This document shows, one piece after another, positions 8,235 through 16,992 of a stretch of 62,265 nucleotides of DNA. The stretch is taken from NCBI GenBank assembly GCA_017454015.1, contig JAFTDW010000059.1, positions 1-62,265 of the forward strand, written 5' to 3'. The position numbers and the translations under genes were made by a program. Origin of the DNA: Bacteroidales bacterium. GTDB lineage: Bacteria > Bacteroidota > Bacteroidia > Bacteroidales > P3. The notes beneath the pieces were generated by a model. The model had not been told where the DNA came from. It saw only the letters and a program-made list of their open reading frames with translations, and made no database searches. Every line of letters begins with the position of its first letter. Position 1 is the first letter of the stretch.

Positions 8235-9491
8235 ATGTCTGACCAAATCTTCACCCCGTGCCGCATTGGGCCGATAGAGCTGCGCAACCGCACCATACGC
8301 TCGGCGGCTTTCGAGAATATGTGCCAGGGCAACAGTCCATCGCAGATGCTGCACGACTACCATGTCGCCGTGGCGCGTGGCGGCATAGGCATGACCACGG
8401 TGGCCTACGCCGCCGTGAGCCGTAGCGGACTGAGCTTCGACGGCCAGCTCTGGATGCGCCCCGCCATAGTGCCTGCCCTGCGCCGCCTCACCGACGGCAT
8501 ACACGCCGAGGGCGCCAAGGCCTCCATACAGCTCGGCCATTGCGGCAACATGACTCACCGCGCCACCTGCGGACAGATGCCCATAGGAGCTTCGTCGGGC
8601 TTCAACCTCTACTCGCCCACACTGGTGCGCGGCATGCGCGAGGATGAGATAATGCAGCTTGTCGACGACTTCGGCAACGCCGTAACACTGGCACGCGAGG
8701 CGGGCTTCGACTGCGTGGAGATACATGCAGGCCACGGCTATCTTATCAGCCAGTTTCTGTCGCCCTACACCAACCGTCGCCGCGACCGCTGGGGCGGCTC
8801 GCTCGACAACCGCATGCGCTTCATGCGCCTCGCCATAGAGCGCGTGCTCGAAAAGGCTGCCCCCGACCTCGCCGTGGTAGTGAAGGTCAACATGTACGAT
8901 GGTTTCCGCCGCGGTATGCAGCAGGACGAATGTCTGCAGGTATGCCGCGAGCTGGAGCGCCTCGGCGTGCATGCCTTGGTGCTCTCGGCGGGTTTTGTGA
9001 GCAAGGCTCCCATGCACGTGATGCGTGGCGCCATGCCGCTCAAGACGCTGGCGCACTACATGGATATGCGCCGTTTCTGGTGGCTCAAGGCGGGCCTCGC
9101 CATCGCCGGACGCATGATAATACCCACGGTGCCCTACAAGCCGCTCTATTTCCTCGACACCGCCGACCGTTTCCGCGCCGAGCTCAGCCTGCCGCTGATA
9201 TATGTAGGCGGCGTAACCTCGAAGGCCGACATGCAGAAGGTGCTGGACCACGGCTTCGAGGCATTCCAGATGGCGCGGGTGCTGGTGCGCGACACCGACT
9301 TTGTCAACAAGATACGCAGCGGCGAGCTCTCCTGCAGTGACTGCGGCCACTCCAACTACTGCATAGGCCGTATGTACACCCTCGAGATGCGCTGCCACAG
9401 CTGCGTGCGCGACCTGCCGCCACGCCTGCAGCGCGAGGTGTGCACCCTCGAAGCCCAAAACACCGCGCAAGCCTCCATGAATAATCAATAG
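8235..9491 (+). CDS. NADH:flavin oxidoreductase, old yellow enzyme family
   Basis: A 418-residue FMN-binding TIM-barrel enzyme of the OYE/enoate reductase group. Seen: the N-terminal IGPIELRNRTIRSA, the mid-barrel IHAGHGYLISQFLSPYTNRR and DRWGGSLDNRMRF signature near residues 165-200, and the late GGVTSKADMQKVL near residue 325. The C-terminus has a cysteine cluster (CSDCGHSNYC, then CHSC). In 2,4-dienoyl-CoA reductase-like relatives a similar cluster binds an iron-sulphur centre, but the full FAD/NAD domain of those enzymes is absent here. It is followed 28 bp later by an SDR gene and probably shares an operon with it and the PCMD gene. The substrate is unknown. Confidence 0.88.
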   Translation: MSDQIFTPCRIGPIELRNRTIRSAAFENMCQGNSPSQMLHDYHVAVARGGIGMTTVAYAAVSRSGLSFDGQLWMRPAIVPALRRLTDGIHAEGAKASIQLGHCGNMTHRATCGQMPIGASSGFNLYSPTLVRGMREDEIMQLVDDFGNAVTLAREAGFDCVEIHAGHGYLISQFLSPYTNRRRDRWGGSLDNRMRFMRLAIERVLEKAAPDLAVVVKVNMYDGFRRGMQQDECLQVCRELERLGVHALVLSAGFVSKAPMHVMRGAMPLKTLAHYMDMRRFWWLKAGLAIAGRMIIPTVPYKPLYFLDTADRFRAELSLPLIYVGGVTSKADMQKVLDHGFEAFQMARVLVRDTDFVNKIRSGELSCSDCGHSNYCIGRMYTLEMRCHSCVRDLPPRLQREVCTLEAQNTAQASMNNQ

Positions 9492-9519
9492 TATCAATTC
9501 CCTTCCCCAAAAAAAGATC

Positions 9520-10323
9520 ATGACACCCAAACTCAAAGGCAAGTGGGCGTTGGTGACAGGCGCCACGTCGGGCATGGGGCTCGAATACAGCCGCCAGCTG
9601 GCAGCCCGTGGCTGCAACATACTCATGGTGTCAAACCAGCAGCAAGAGCTGTCGAGCCTGCCTCGGCAGCTGCAAGCCCAATATGGTGTTGAGGTCGAGG
9701 GCTACTACGCCGACCTCTGCGAGGAGCAGTCGGCCGACAGTCTGCTGGCATGGTGCAAGGAACACTCCATAGCGGTCGAGGTGCTTGTGTGCAATGCCGG
9801 AATGTTCTACTTCGACGAACTGACGCACAAGCGCGAAGCCGACGCCATGCGCATGCTGCGCCTCCATGTGATGTCTACCACACGCCTCTGCCTGCTCTTC
9901 GGCGATGAGATGAAGGCGGCGCGGCGCGGCTATATCATAGTGGTGTCGTCGCTTGCCGCAGGCCTGCCCATGCCGGGCATCACGGTCTATGCGGCGACCA
10001 AGGCTTACCTCAGGAGCTTCGGCAAGTCGCTCTACTACGAGATGCGCCCCTACGGCGTGGGTGTCACAACGGTGATGCCCGCCGCCATAGCCACCAACCT
10101 CTACGGACTCAAGCCCTCGCTGATGAAGGCGGCTATAGCGTTTCGCGTAATCCGTAAGCCCGAGTGGCTGGTGAGGCGTGCCATACGCGGCATGCTGCGC
10201 CGACGCAGAGTGGTGAAGCCCGGGGCTATGAACTACTACCTGCCGTTTCTCATATCGCTGCTGCCCAAATGGCTGGTAACAAAGATCTGGACAAGACTTA
10301 TTGAGGGAAAAGACGAAAAATGA
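9520..10323 (+). CDS. Short-chain dehydrogenase/reductase
   Basis: A 267-residue SDR with TGATSGMG at about residues 14-21, CNAGM near 91, catalytic Ser in IIVVSSLAAG and the YAATK motif near residue 156. The basic C-terminal part (RRAIRGMLRRRRVVK) and hydrophobic end resemble membrane-associated SDRs of lipid metabolism (inference). It sits 28 bp after the OYE gene and overlaps the PCMD gene by ATGA (10320-10323). The pairing with an ene-reductase suggests sequential reductions on one substrate, but this cannot be identified. Confidence 0.88.
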   Translation: MTPKLKGKWALVTGATSGMGLEYSRQLAARGCNILMVSNQQQELSSLPRQLQAQYGVEVEGYYADLCEEQSADSLLAWCKEHSIAVEVLVCNAGMFYFDELTHKREADAMRMLRLHVMSTTRLCLLFGDEMKAARRGYIIVVSSLAAGLPMPGITVYAATKAYLRSFGKSLYYEMRPYGVGVTTVMPAAIATNLYGLKPSLMKAAIAFRVIRKPEWLVRRAIRGMLRRRRVVKPGAMNYYLPFLISLLPKWLVTKIWTRLIEGKDEK

Positions 10324-11306
10324 GAAGAGCTCTAAGATGCAGCAGCCGTTCTCGGCTGCTGCTCCCCATATTGCTGTTGTCGGTGTGCCTGCTGCTCGCT
10401 TGTGTAGCGCAGGGGCAGACGGTGCGTCTGGTGCGCTTTGGCGATTTTGAGAGCTGGTGTGTGCGCTACATCCCCGAGAGTGCCGTCATAGGCGGCAACA
10501 CCCGTTGTATCTATGCCGTGGGCCCTGCCGACACCCTTCGGGGGCCAGTGGTCTATAAGGCCAACACGCCGTGGAGCAACTCCAACGCCTACGCCCGTGT
10601 GATGGGCGTCACCAAGACCAGCTGCTCGGTAACGCCCGATCGCAGTCACGACGGCTCCACATGCGCCAAGCTGGAGACGCGCTACGAGGAGCTGAAGGTG
10701 GCGGGGCTTGTCAACATACGCATCCTTGTCAGCGGCTGCCTCTTCTGGGGGCGGCAGAACGAGCCGCTGAACAGCGTGTCGAGTCCCTATTCGCTTATGA
10801 CATGGGGCGTGCCGTTCACGTCGCGGCCCAGGGCGCTGGTGCTCGACTACCGCTCGCAAATGCCCAACAAAGGTGTCATTACCACCTGCAGGGTGACCAC
10901 ACAAAGCACCCGCAAAGGCGACGACGCGCAGGAGGTGCTTTTTGTGCTGCAGCGTCGCTGGGAGACCTCCGACGGCCATATCCACGCCCTGCGCGTGGGC
11001 ACCGCCGTTTACCGCATAGAGCAGCCTACAGACACATGGGTCAAGCATTTCCGCATACCCCTTATCTACGGCGACGCACGCCGCAGCAGCGCCTACAGAC
11101 CCTACATGGGGTTGGGTCCCAAGGGGGTGACCTACTACGCCAGCAACAGCCGCGGCAAGATGGTGCCGATAGAGGAGGAGGGCTGGGCCGACGCCAACGC
11201 TACGCCGACACACGCCATGATGATAATCACGGCCTCCACGCAGGAAGCCTTCTCGGGCACGGTGGGCAACACCCTGTGGGTCGACAATATAGGTCTTGAA
11301 TACTAA
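10320..11306 (+). CDS. Exported PCMD-domain protein
   Basis: A 328-residue exported protein with an N-terminal signal (residues 8-32, rich in Leu; LLLAC could be a lipobox). The body resembles the PCMD (putative carbohydrate metabolism) domain common in Bacteroidales surface proteins: FGDFESW near the mature N-terminus, WSNSNAYARVMGV in the first third and the C-terminal LWVDNIGLEY. Known members are thought to act on or bind carbohydrate, but no activity is established. It overlaps the SDR start-to-stop, so it is the last gene of that operon, and its end overlaps the convergent btuF-like gene by 4 bp. Confidence 0.7.
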   Translation: MRRALRCSSRSRLLLPILLLSVCLLLACVAQGQTVRLVRFGDFESWCVRYIPESAVIGGNTRCIYAVGPADTLRGPVVYKANTPWSNSNAYARVMGVTKTSCSVTPDRSHDGSTCAKLETRYEELKVAGLVNIRILVSGCLFWGRQNEPLNSVSSPYSLMTWGVPFTSRPRALVLDYRSQMPNKGVITTCRVTTQSTRKGDDAQEVLFVLQRRWETSDGHIHALRVGTAVYRIEQPTDTWVKHFRIPLIYGDARRSSAYRPYMGLGPKGVTYYASNSRGKMVPIEEEGWADANATPTHAMMIITASTQEAFSGTVGNTLWVDNIGLEY

Positions 11307-12178
11307 TTAAAGTGCTTGCGCAGGTATGTCACTGCCTCCATGTTGCGTGGCACCTGAAGGTCGATGGTGCCGCTCTCAATACCTATGACATGATGGCGGC
11401 CAACAGCCGAGAGGTGGTTGTAGGGGCGGCAGTTGCAGAAAGCTGCGGAGTCTTCGCGCCGTATCACTATGTAGTCGGGGTCGGCGGCGACAAGCGCTTC
11501 GGTGGAGTAGGCCCAGCCCTGCATGTTGCGGGCTATGTTGACGCCACCGGCAAGGGTGATGACGTCGTTGATGAACGAGTTGCCTCCGGCGGTGAAGTTG
11601 CCCGTAGGGCCGAAGCCCACCACGTAGTACACCGTGGGGTGGCTGGCGAGGCTGTCGGCACGCAGGGTGAGCTCCTCTTGGCGCAGCACGGCAATAAGGC
11701 TGTCGGCGGCATGCGAGTAACCGGTCAGCAGCCCAATGGCGGCAATGTTGTCGTAGAGCCCTTCAAAATGGGGTTTCTCTGTGATGTAGGCGGCTTTGAC
11801 ACCCATGTTCTCAAGATGCTGGGCGCTTTTCTGCGGTATCATGGAGCCGCTGATCACCAGGTCGGGGCTTAGCGACAGTATCTTCTCCACGTTGAGGTTG
11901 CTGATGCCTCCAATACTCTCTATGGATGCGGCCTGCGGCGGATAGTTGCAGAAGTCGGTGCGCCCCACAAGGAGGCTGTCGGCGCCGAGGGCAAACATTA
12001 TCTCGGTGACAGCTGGCGAGGTGGAGACTATGCGGTGCGGACGCTGGGTAAGCACAATGTGGTTTCCGTAGTCGTCGGTGTAGGTTACCGTGTCGGCAGT
12101 GTCTTGTCTGGCGACCCTCTGGCAGCTGCAAGCAAGGATAAGCGTCGCCGCCAGAATGCAGCGTAAAATATTTTTCAT
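11303..12178 (-). CDS. Periplasmic substrate-binding lipoprotein, BtuF/FepB-like
   Basis: A 291-residue ABC-type binding protein for a metal chelate (cobalamin, haem or siderophore class). A lipobox LILAC places the acylated Cys at residue 17. The family core is clear: DYGNHIVL, RIVSTSPAVTEIMFALGA, then LVGRTDFCNYP, which most resembles BtuF-type cobalamin-binding proteins. The partner permease and ATPase genes are not in the window, so it may act with components encoded elsewhere. It lies 21 bp downstream of queF on the same strand and may be read from the queF promoter. The cobalamin assignment is an inference from the FCNYP segment. Confidence 0.8.
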   Translation of the reverse strand: MKNILRCILAATLILACSCQRVARQDTADTVTYTDDYGNHIVLTQRPHRIVSTSPAVTEIMFALGADSLLVGRTDFCNYPPQAASIESIGGISNLNVEKILSLSPDLVISGSMIPQKSAQHLENMGVKAAYITEKPHFEGLYDNIAAIGLLTGYSHAADSLIAVLRQEELTLRADSLASHPTVYYVVGFGPTGNFTAGGNSFINDVITLAGGVNIARNMQGWAYSTEALVAADPDYIVIRREDSAAFCNCRPYNHLSAVGRHHVIGIESGTIDLQVPRNMEAVTYLRKHFN

Positions 12179-12199
12179 AGCTATGCAATTTGTCTGCTC

Positions 12200-12667
12200 T
12201 TACCCGTGGTATTCTTCCAGCCTTCGCTGTGCCATTTGCTCGTAGCGGGTGCCGGGTTTACCGTAGTTGACGTAGGGGTGTATGCTTATGCCGCCGCGCG
12301 GCACAAAGAGACCAAGCACCTCTATGTAGCGCGGTGCGAGCAGCTTGACAAGGTCGGAGAGTATGATGTTGACGCAGTCCTCGTGGAAGTCGCCGTGGTT
12401 GCGGAACGAGAAGAGGTAGAGCTTGAGGCTCTTGCTCTCCACCATCAGCTTGTCGGGGATGTACATGATGCGCAGCTCGGCAAAGTCGGGCTGGCCGGTG
12501 ATAGGGCAGAGGGTGGTGAACTCGGGACAGCTCAGCTCCACCCAGTAGTCGCGGTCGGCGTGTCGGTTCTCAAAAGCCTCAAGCACCTCGGGCGTGTAGG
12601 TGGTGGGTATCTTGGCTTCGTGTCCCAAGGCATGAAGCCCGCGGTCGGTATTGCTGTTATTGCTCAT
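12200..12667 (-). CDS. queF: NADPH-dependent 7-cyano-7-deazaguanine reductase QueF
   Basis: A 155-residue type I (short) QueF, which reduces preQ0 to preQ1 in queuosine tRNA modification in the cytosol. The catalytic Cys54 and Asp61 sit in [14 protein letters not shown], the QueF motif is ESKSLKLYL (residues 77-85), and FHED follows. The length matches the unimodal family. A -7 box lies at 12690-12697. A queuosine-precursor transporter gene of the YhhQ type lies about 4.3 kb away (16993-17667), so the two pathway genes are near each other but not in one operon. Confidence 0.95.
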   Translation of the reverse strand: MSNNSNTDRGLHALGHEAKIPTTYTPEVLEAFENRHADRDYWVELSCPEFTTLCPITGQPDFAELRIMYIPDKLMVESKSLKLYLFSFRNHGDFHEDCVNIILSDLVKLLAPRYIEVLGLFVPRGGISIHPYVNYGKPGTRYEQMAQRRLEEYHG

Positions 12668-12689
12668 TGAAAATGTGTAGTTGTTTTTG

Positions 12690-12697
12690 CAAAGTTA
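12690..12697 (-). promoter_or_regulatory. Predicted -7 box for queF
   Basis: TAACTTTG on the minus strand (CAAAGTTA on plus) fits TAnnTTTG, about 22 bp before the queF ATG. The implied leader is too short for a preQ1 riboswitch. Confidence 0.6.
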
Positions 12698-12812
12698 CGA
12701 ATTAATTTTCAATTCGCAGAATATTTTTTGCCGCTGTTATTGTTATTTCTGCCGGAGTTCCGGATTTTTTTCTTATTTTTGCAAACTATAATAATGCCTC
12801 GTTAAGGCCGAC

Positions 12813-12820
12813 TATCTTTG
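12813..12820 (+). promoter_or_regulatory. Predicted -7 box for lipoprotein member 2
   Basis: TATCTTTG followed by TA, 31 bp before the ATG at 12852. A second match, TATTTTTGCA, lies at 12774-12783 and could be an alternative. Confidence 0.5.
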
Positions 12821-12851
12821 TAATATCTTAGTAACCAGACAATATCATGCT

Positions 12852-14420
12852 ATGAATAAATTTCATAAGTTGTTCTTTTTGGCTGCGGTGGCAATGGCCG
12901 TCCTCTCTGCCTCGTGCAGCAAGGAGACTAAGGGCGTGCCCGCCTTCCGTGCCACCTCCGAGCAGGCTGCAGAGCAAAATGGCAAAGTGTCGCTGAGCGG
13001 CTTGTCGCTGCGCTGGAGTGCGGGCGACGAAATCAGCGTGTACGACAACGCAGCTAACGCTGGCGTATACCGCCTCTCGTCGGGCGCAGGCACTGGTAGC
13101 GGCGAGTTCGCCTACAGCAGTGGCAGTAGCGTGAGCGCGGCTCCCTACAGCGCCGTCTACCCCGCCAGCATACGCACCGGTGCCGCCACGGTGAGCCTGC
13201 CTGCCGTGCAGCATTCCGCCAACGGCGGCCTGCAAGAGCTCCCTATGTATGCTGTGGGCGACGACATGGACCTCAAGTTTTACCACCTCTGCGGAGTAGT
13301 GCGCTTCTCTCTCAGTGCTTCCTCCGCTGTGAGCGTGAGCCGCATTGCCGTGGCCACCGACCGTGCCGTCAACGGCAGCGCCACCGTCTCGGGTTCAGGC
13401 TCGTCGGTCTCCCTCTCCACGCCGAGCGGCAGCAACGTTGCCACGCTGGCCTGCCAAACAGCTCAGAATATCGCCTCTGCCAAGGATTTCTACATCTACC
13501 TGCCTGCTGGCACATACTCTTCTTTCCGTGTGCTCGTTACGGCTACCGACGGCTCGGTGTGCGCCAAGTCGGCTAACTGCGCCGTTACAATAGAACGAGG
13601 CAAGATAACCACCATAACGTTGAGCAGCCTTGACTTCGCGGCTCACCGTTTCAGCACCTCGTCGTCGGCCAGTGTCGTCTTTTCGCCGGGCAACCTGCAG
13701 TATATAGGCAGTGCCGCCACCCCTTACTGGAAGTTTGCCGACCACCAGTGGGACTGCTTCGGCAGAAACGAGCAGCATGGCTCCGCCGCCAATAAGGCCG
13801 ATATTGACCGCGATTTGTTCGGGTGGGGCACCAGCGGCTGGGATGGGAGCGGCGCTTCCTATTTCGAGCCGTGGCATACAACCAACACCTCTTCGGCTTA
13901 TGGCCCGTCGGGCGAAGCCAGCCTGGTGGGTGCTTACGCGCAAGCCGACTGGGGCGTGCATAACGCTATCGTCGGCGGCGGCAACGCCGCCGCACTCTGG
14001 CGTACTCTCACCCACTCCGAGTGGGCGTACATGCTCAACACACGCTCGGCAAACCCGCGTTTTGCCAAGGCAGAGTTAGGGGGCAGCGTCAGCGGCCTCG
14101 TCGTCTTTCCCGACGACTACAGCCATCCTGCCGAGGTGGCACCGCTCAACAGCACAAACAACACCAGTGCCAGCTATAGCAGCAACCAGCTCTCCTTCTC
14201 CGACTGGGGCAAGATGGAGGCGGCAGGTGCTGTCTTCCTGCCGGTAACAGGCAGTCGCAGCGGCACGTCGGTATATTATGCAGAATGTGGCTATTACTGG
14301 CTCTCGACCCATAGCTCAAGCACCAATGCGCAGGTCATCTACTTCGCCAGTACCAGCATGTACACCAACTACTCGACGGCTCGAAGCCTAGGCTGCGCCG
14401 TCCGACTTGTCAGAGATTGA
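12852..14420 (+). CDS. Surface lipoprotein, fimbrillin-like plus C-type-lectin-like domain (member 2)
   Basis: A 522-residue exported lipoprotein: signal peptide with acylated Cys22 (LSASCSKE), a fimbrillin-like (Mfa-like) beta domain to about residue 265 (landmarks LRWSAGDEISVYD, YSAVYPASI, VVRFSLSAS, KDFYIYLPAGTYSSFRV, ERGKITTITLS), then a FISUMP/C-type-lectin-like domain (SPGNLQYIG, YWKFADHQWDCFG, DLFGWGTSGW, LWRTLTHSEWAYML, GAVFLP, AVRLVRD). Proteins of this architecture are expected on the outer membrane as adhesins or ligand binders. The final 50 residues (after GTSVYY) are the most divergent part among the paralogues, while GYYW and VRLVRD are kept. It is followed by a microrepeat spacer and then member 3. 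Some Bacteroidales retroelement target proteins look like this, but no reverse transcriptase is in view. Confidence 0.85.
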   Translation: MNKFHKLFFLAAVAMAVLSASCSKETKGVPAFRATSEQAAEQNGKVSLSGLSLRWSAGDEISVYDNAANAGVYRLSSGAGTGSGEFAYSSGSSVSAAPYSAVYPASIRTGAATVSLPAVQHSANGGLQELPMYAVGDDMDLKFYHLCGVVRFSLSASSAVSVSRIAVATDRAVNGSATVSGSGSSVSLSTPSGSNVATLACQTAQNIASAKDFYIYLPAGTYSSFRVLVTATDGSVCAKSANCAVTIERGKITTITLSSLDFAAHRFSTSSSASVVFSPGNLQYIGSAATPYWKFADHQWDCFGRNEQHGSAANKADIDRDLFGWGTSGWDGSGASYFEPWHTTNTSSAYGPSGEASLVGAYAQADWGVHNAIVGGGNAAALWRTLTHSEWAYMLNTRSANPRFAKAELGGSVSGLVVFPDDYSHPAEVAPLNSTNNTSASYSSNQLSFSDWGKMEAAGAVFLPVTGSRSGTSVYYAECGYYWLSTHSSSTNAQVIYFASTSMYTNYSTARSLGCAVRLVRD

Positions 14421-14434
14421 AAGACGTTTCTCAT

Positions 14435-14560
14435 CCTATCCCCGAAATCCCGAAATCCGAAATCCCGTAATAACGAAATAACGAGAACCCGGAAATCCCG
14501 AAAACTCCGGAAATCCCGGAAAATCCGTAATAACGAAATCCCGGAACCACCGGAAAAACA
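14435..14560 (+). repeat. Degenerate short tandem repeat between paralogues
   Basis: A low-complexity stretch built from variants of ATCCCGAAA and GGAAATCCCG, interspersed with two copies of GTAATAACGAAAT. It fills most of the 175 bp gap between lipoprotein members 2 and 3. Confidence 0.8.
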
Positions 14561-14595
14561 AACATTAAAAAAAAAAACAAAAAGTATCACAAGCA

Positions 14596-16191
14596 GTGAG
14601 AAAAGCATTCATACTGGCGGCGGCAGCCGCCACAATGCTGATGGCCTCGTGCAGCAAGGAGGAGAGCAAAGAGGTGCAGACCTTCAAGGCCAGCGCCGAG
14701 CAGACATCTGAGACCTCCAAGATTTCTTTGAGCGGCCTGTCGCTGCGCTGGAGCGCAGGCGACCAAATCAGCGTCTACGACGCCGCCTCCAACAACGGTG
14801 TCTACGCTCTCTCTTCGGGCGAAGGCACCGCCAACGGCGAGTTTGCCCATAGCAGCGGCAGCAGCGTGAGCGCCGCTCCCTTCAGCGCCGTCTATCCGGC
14901 CAGCATCCGCACTGGAGCCACCACGGTGAGCCTGCCTGCCACGCAGAGCAGCACTGACGGTGGCTTGCAGGAGCTGCCCATGTACGCCGTGGGCGACGAC
15001 ATGGAGCTTAAGTTCCACCACCTCTGCGGCGTGGTGCGCTTCCGCCTCAGCGCCTCGTCGGCAGTGAGCGTGAGCCGCATTGCCGTGGCCACCGACCGCA
15101 ACACCAACGGTGCCGCCACCATCTCTGGCTCCGGCTCGTCGGTAACGCTCTCCACGCTTGGCGGCAGTGCCACCACCACGCTGAGCCTGGGCACGGCGCA
15201 GGACATAGCGTCGGCCAGGGATTTCTACATGTATCTGCCTGCTGGCACCTACAGCACGTTTGTCGTCGCCATGACGGCCGAGGGAGGCGCCTCTTGCACC
15301 AAGACAGTGAACAGAGCCATCGTGGTGGAGCGCGGCAATATAACCACCATCACGCTCACGGACTTGGCATTCAGTGGTGGACTTACGCAAGGTGCGCTGT
15401 CAGGAGAGTTCAGTGTTGCGTTAGGTCGCACGGTCCATTTCTCGCAGGGCAACCTGCAGTACCAGGCGTCGACCGGCACATGGCGTTTTGCCACAAACCA
15501 GTACGACTACATCGGCAATGCCAACTCCAACATTTCGTCCACCTACAGCGGCTGGATAGACCTGTTCGGATGGGGCACCAGTGGATGGAACAGCGGTGCC
15601 AACTGTTACCAGCCATGGTCGACCAGCACTAGTTATACCGACTATTATCCTGGAGGGTCTTCTACCAACAACCTCACTGGCAGTTACGCCAACGCCGACT
15701 GGGGCGTATACAACGCCATTAGCAATGGCGGCAACGCCGCAGGCCTGTGGCGCACGCCGACCCGCGAGGAGTGGGATTACTTGTTCAACACACGGAGCGC
15801 CTCGACGGTGAACGGCACGTCGAACGCACGGTTTGCCAAGGGCACGGTCAACAGTGAGGCAGGAGTGATACTGTTTCCCGACAGTTACACACACCCTGAC
15901 GGAGTAGCGCAGCCGACGAACATAAACAGTAGCGGAGTTAACTACACTGGCAACAACTACAGTGCGTCTGACTGGACTGCAATGCAGACCGCCGGGGTAG
16001 TTTTCCTGCCGGCTGCGGGCTACCGCAGCGGGACGACGGTCAACGATGTCGGGTCGTGCGGCTACTACTGGTCGTCGTCGTACTATAATAGCGACATCGC
16101 GTGGCGCGTGATCTTCATCAGCGGACGCCTCTGCATCGAGAGCAACAGCAGCCGCTACGACGGCTGGTCCGTCCGCCTTGTCCGGGACTAA
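14596..16191 (+). CDS. Surface lipoprotein, fimbrillin-like plus C-type-lectin-like domain (member 3)
   Basis: A 531-residue paralogue of the neighbouring gene, starting at GTG 14596 (the signal MRKAFILAAAAATMLMASC puts the lipid Cys at residue 19). The N-terminal half is closest to member 2 (shared SLSGLSLRWSAGD and SAAPFSAVYPASI). The linker between the halves differs (FSGGLTQGALSGEF instead of AAHRFSTSS). The lectin-like half has DLFGWGTSGWNSG, LWRTPTREEWDYLF, VVFLPAAGYRSGTTV and ends GWSVRLVRD. Its last 40 residues best match the composition of retroelement-diversified tails: most variable codons end in C (for example GAC, ATC, CGC, AGC, TGC), as NNC derivatives of AAC would. The local codon bias towards C weakens that argument. 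Confidence 0.86.
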   Translation: MRKAFILAAAAATMLMASCSKEESKEVQTFKASAEQTSETSKISLSGLSLRWSAGDQISVYDAASNNGVYALSSGEGTANGEFAHSSGSSVSAAPFSAVYPASIRTGATTVSLPATQSSTDGGLQELPMYAVGDDMELKFHHLCGVVRFRLSASSAVSVSRIAVATDRNTNGAATISGSGSSVTLSTLGGSATTTLSLGTAQDIASARDFYMYLPAGTYSTFVVAMTAEGGASCTKTVNRAIVVERGNITTITLTDLAFSGGLTQGALSGEFSVALGRTVHFSQGNLQYQASTGTWRFATNQYDYIGNANSNISSTYSGWIDLFGWGTSGWNSGANCYQPWSTSTSYTDYYPGGSSTNNLTGSYANADWGVYNAISNGGNAAGLWRTPTREEWDYLFNTRSASTVNGTSNARFAKGTVNSEAGVILFPDSYTHPDGVAQPTNINSSGVNYTGNNYSASDWTAMQTAGVVFLPAAGYRSGTTVNDVGSCGYYWSSSYYNSDIAWRVIFISGRLCIESNSSRYDGWSVRLVRD

Positions 16192-16193
16192 AC

Positions 16194-16259
16194 GACCTTT
16201 CGTTAAGCCAAATGACCATAAAGCAAGCTTGCTTGTTTTATGGCATGGCGAGAAAGGTC
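16194..16259 (-). repeat. Conserved-end hairpin repeat, type C; likely terminator
   Basis: The outer arms GACCTTTC (16194-16201) and GAAAGGTC (16252-16259) pair perfectly, and CCATAAAGCAAGC pairs with the following TTGCTTGTTTTATGG around the centre. The inner ends TTTCGTTAAGCC and GGCGAGAAA match the ends of the type A and B repeats. It starts 2 bp after the member 3 stop and is followed by TTTTG and an A-tract. The rest of the gap to 16498 contains a further hairpin (GCATTGCGT with ACGCAATGC, about 16286-16306) and no gene I can support. Confidence 0.65.
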
Positions 16260-16498
16260 TTTTGAAAAAAAAACATTTTTTTAGCGCATTGCGTCTCACG
16301 CAATGCGTTACCTCTGTCGCGCGGATGCCGTTTTCAGGCGAGAGCCCCACGCAGTGAGGCACACGCCTATAAATATATCTATGCAGCGCCATTGCACCAA
16401 GGCAGCGGATTACAAATTCGTCGCAACTGAATGAAACCCGTTGCTGACACAATATTTTACATTGTACATCGTTATTAAAGCAGAAACAATTTGAAACC

Positions 16499-16753
16499 AT
16501 GCCGGAATTATTCAGAGCCTACGGGTTTGTTTTTATGTTTTTCAGCCTCGAACACGCTCCAATCCACATCCATGTGGTGGGTAAGGACGGCGATGCCAAG
16601 TATGAGTGGGACGGAACGCGTTTCGTCTTGCGGCAGCAGCATAACATAAAACCCGCCGATTTACGGAAAATACGCACCATGATTGACGACAATGCTGACA
16701 TCATTGTAAATAGATGGAATCAGTATTTCAAGGAGGTGAAAAATGAAAATTGA
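16499..16753 (+). CDS. DUF4160 protein
   Basis: An 84-residue small protein of the DUF4160 family. The family signature is visible: FVFMFFSLEHAPIHIHVVG near residues 11-29, and ADLRKIRTMIDDNADIIVNRWNQYF at the C-terminus. Its 3' end overlaps the DUF2442 gene by 11 bp. The DUF4160/DUF2442 pair is common in bacteria and is often treated as a candidate toxin-antitoxin or regulatory module, but I know of no firm biochemical role. It stands between a lipoprotein gene and a convergent transporter gene. Confidence 0.8.
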   Translation: MPELFRAYGFVFMFFSLEHAPIHIHVVGKDGDAKYEWDGTRFVLRQQHNIKPADLRKIRTMIDDNADIIVNRWNQYFKEVKNEN

Positions 16754-16979
16754 GAGCGTCTGGTTTGACGATGACTATATCTATGGCAAGACCGACGGCG
16801 GCAACGTGCTGCGACAGCCGTTGCGCTTCTACCCGCGTTTGCGACGTGCCACCGATAAACAGCGTGCCGACTATCTAATTAGCACCATTGGTATACACTG
16901 GCGCAATATCGACGAAGATGTCAGTTTTGAGAGTTTCCTCTATGACGAGCATGAACCTGCGCTAATGTATGCAGGATGA
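16743..16979 (+). CDS. DUF2442 protein
   Basis: A 78-residue DUF2442-family protein, the usual partner of DUF4160. Seen: an N-terminal MKIESVWFDDDYIYGKTDGG, a central PRLRRATDKQRADYLISTIGIHW and a terminal DVSFESFLYDEHEP, the family's conserved order. It starts within the upstream gene (11 bp overlap), so translation is probably coupled. Family members look like small winged-helix or NERD-like regulators in some predictions, but I cannot confirm this from sequence. Confidence 0.8.
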   Translation: MKIESVWFDDDYIYGKTDGGNVLRQPLRFYPRLRRATDKQRADYLISTIGIHWRNIDEDVSFESFLYDEHEPALMYAG

Positions 16980-16992
16980 GAGGGTGCCGTTT

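Noticed and set aside
12668-12700. preQ1 riboswitch in front of queF
   Set aside because: The predicted leader is only about 20 nt, too short for an aptamer.
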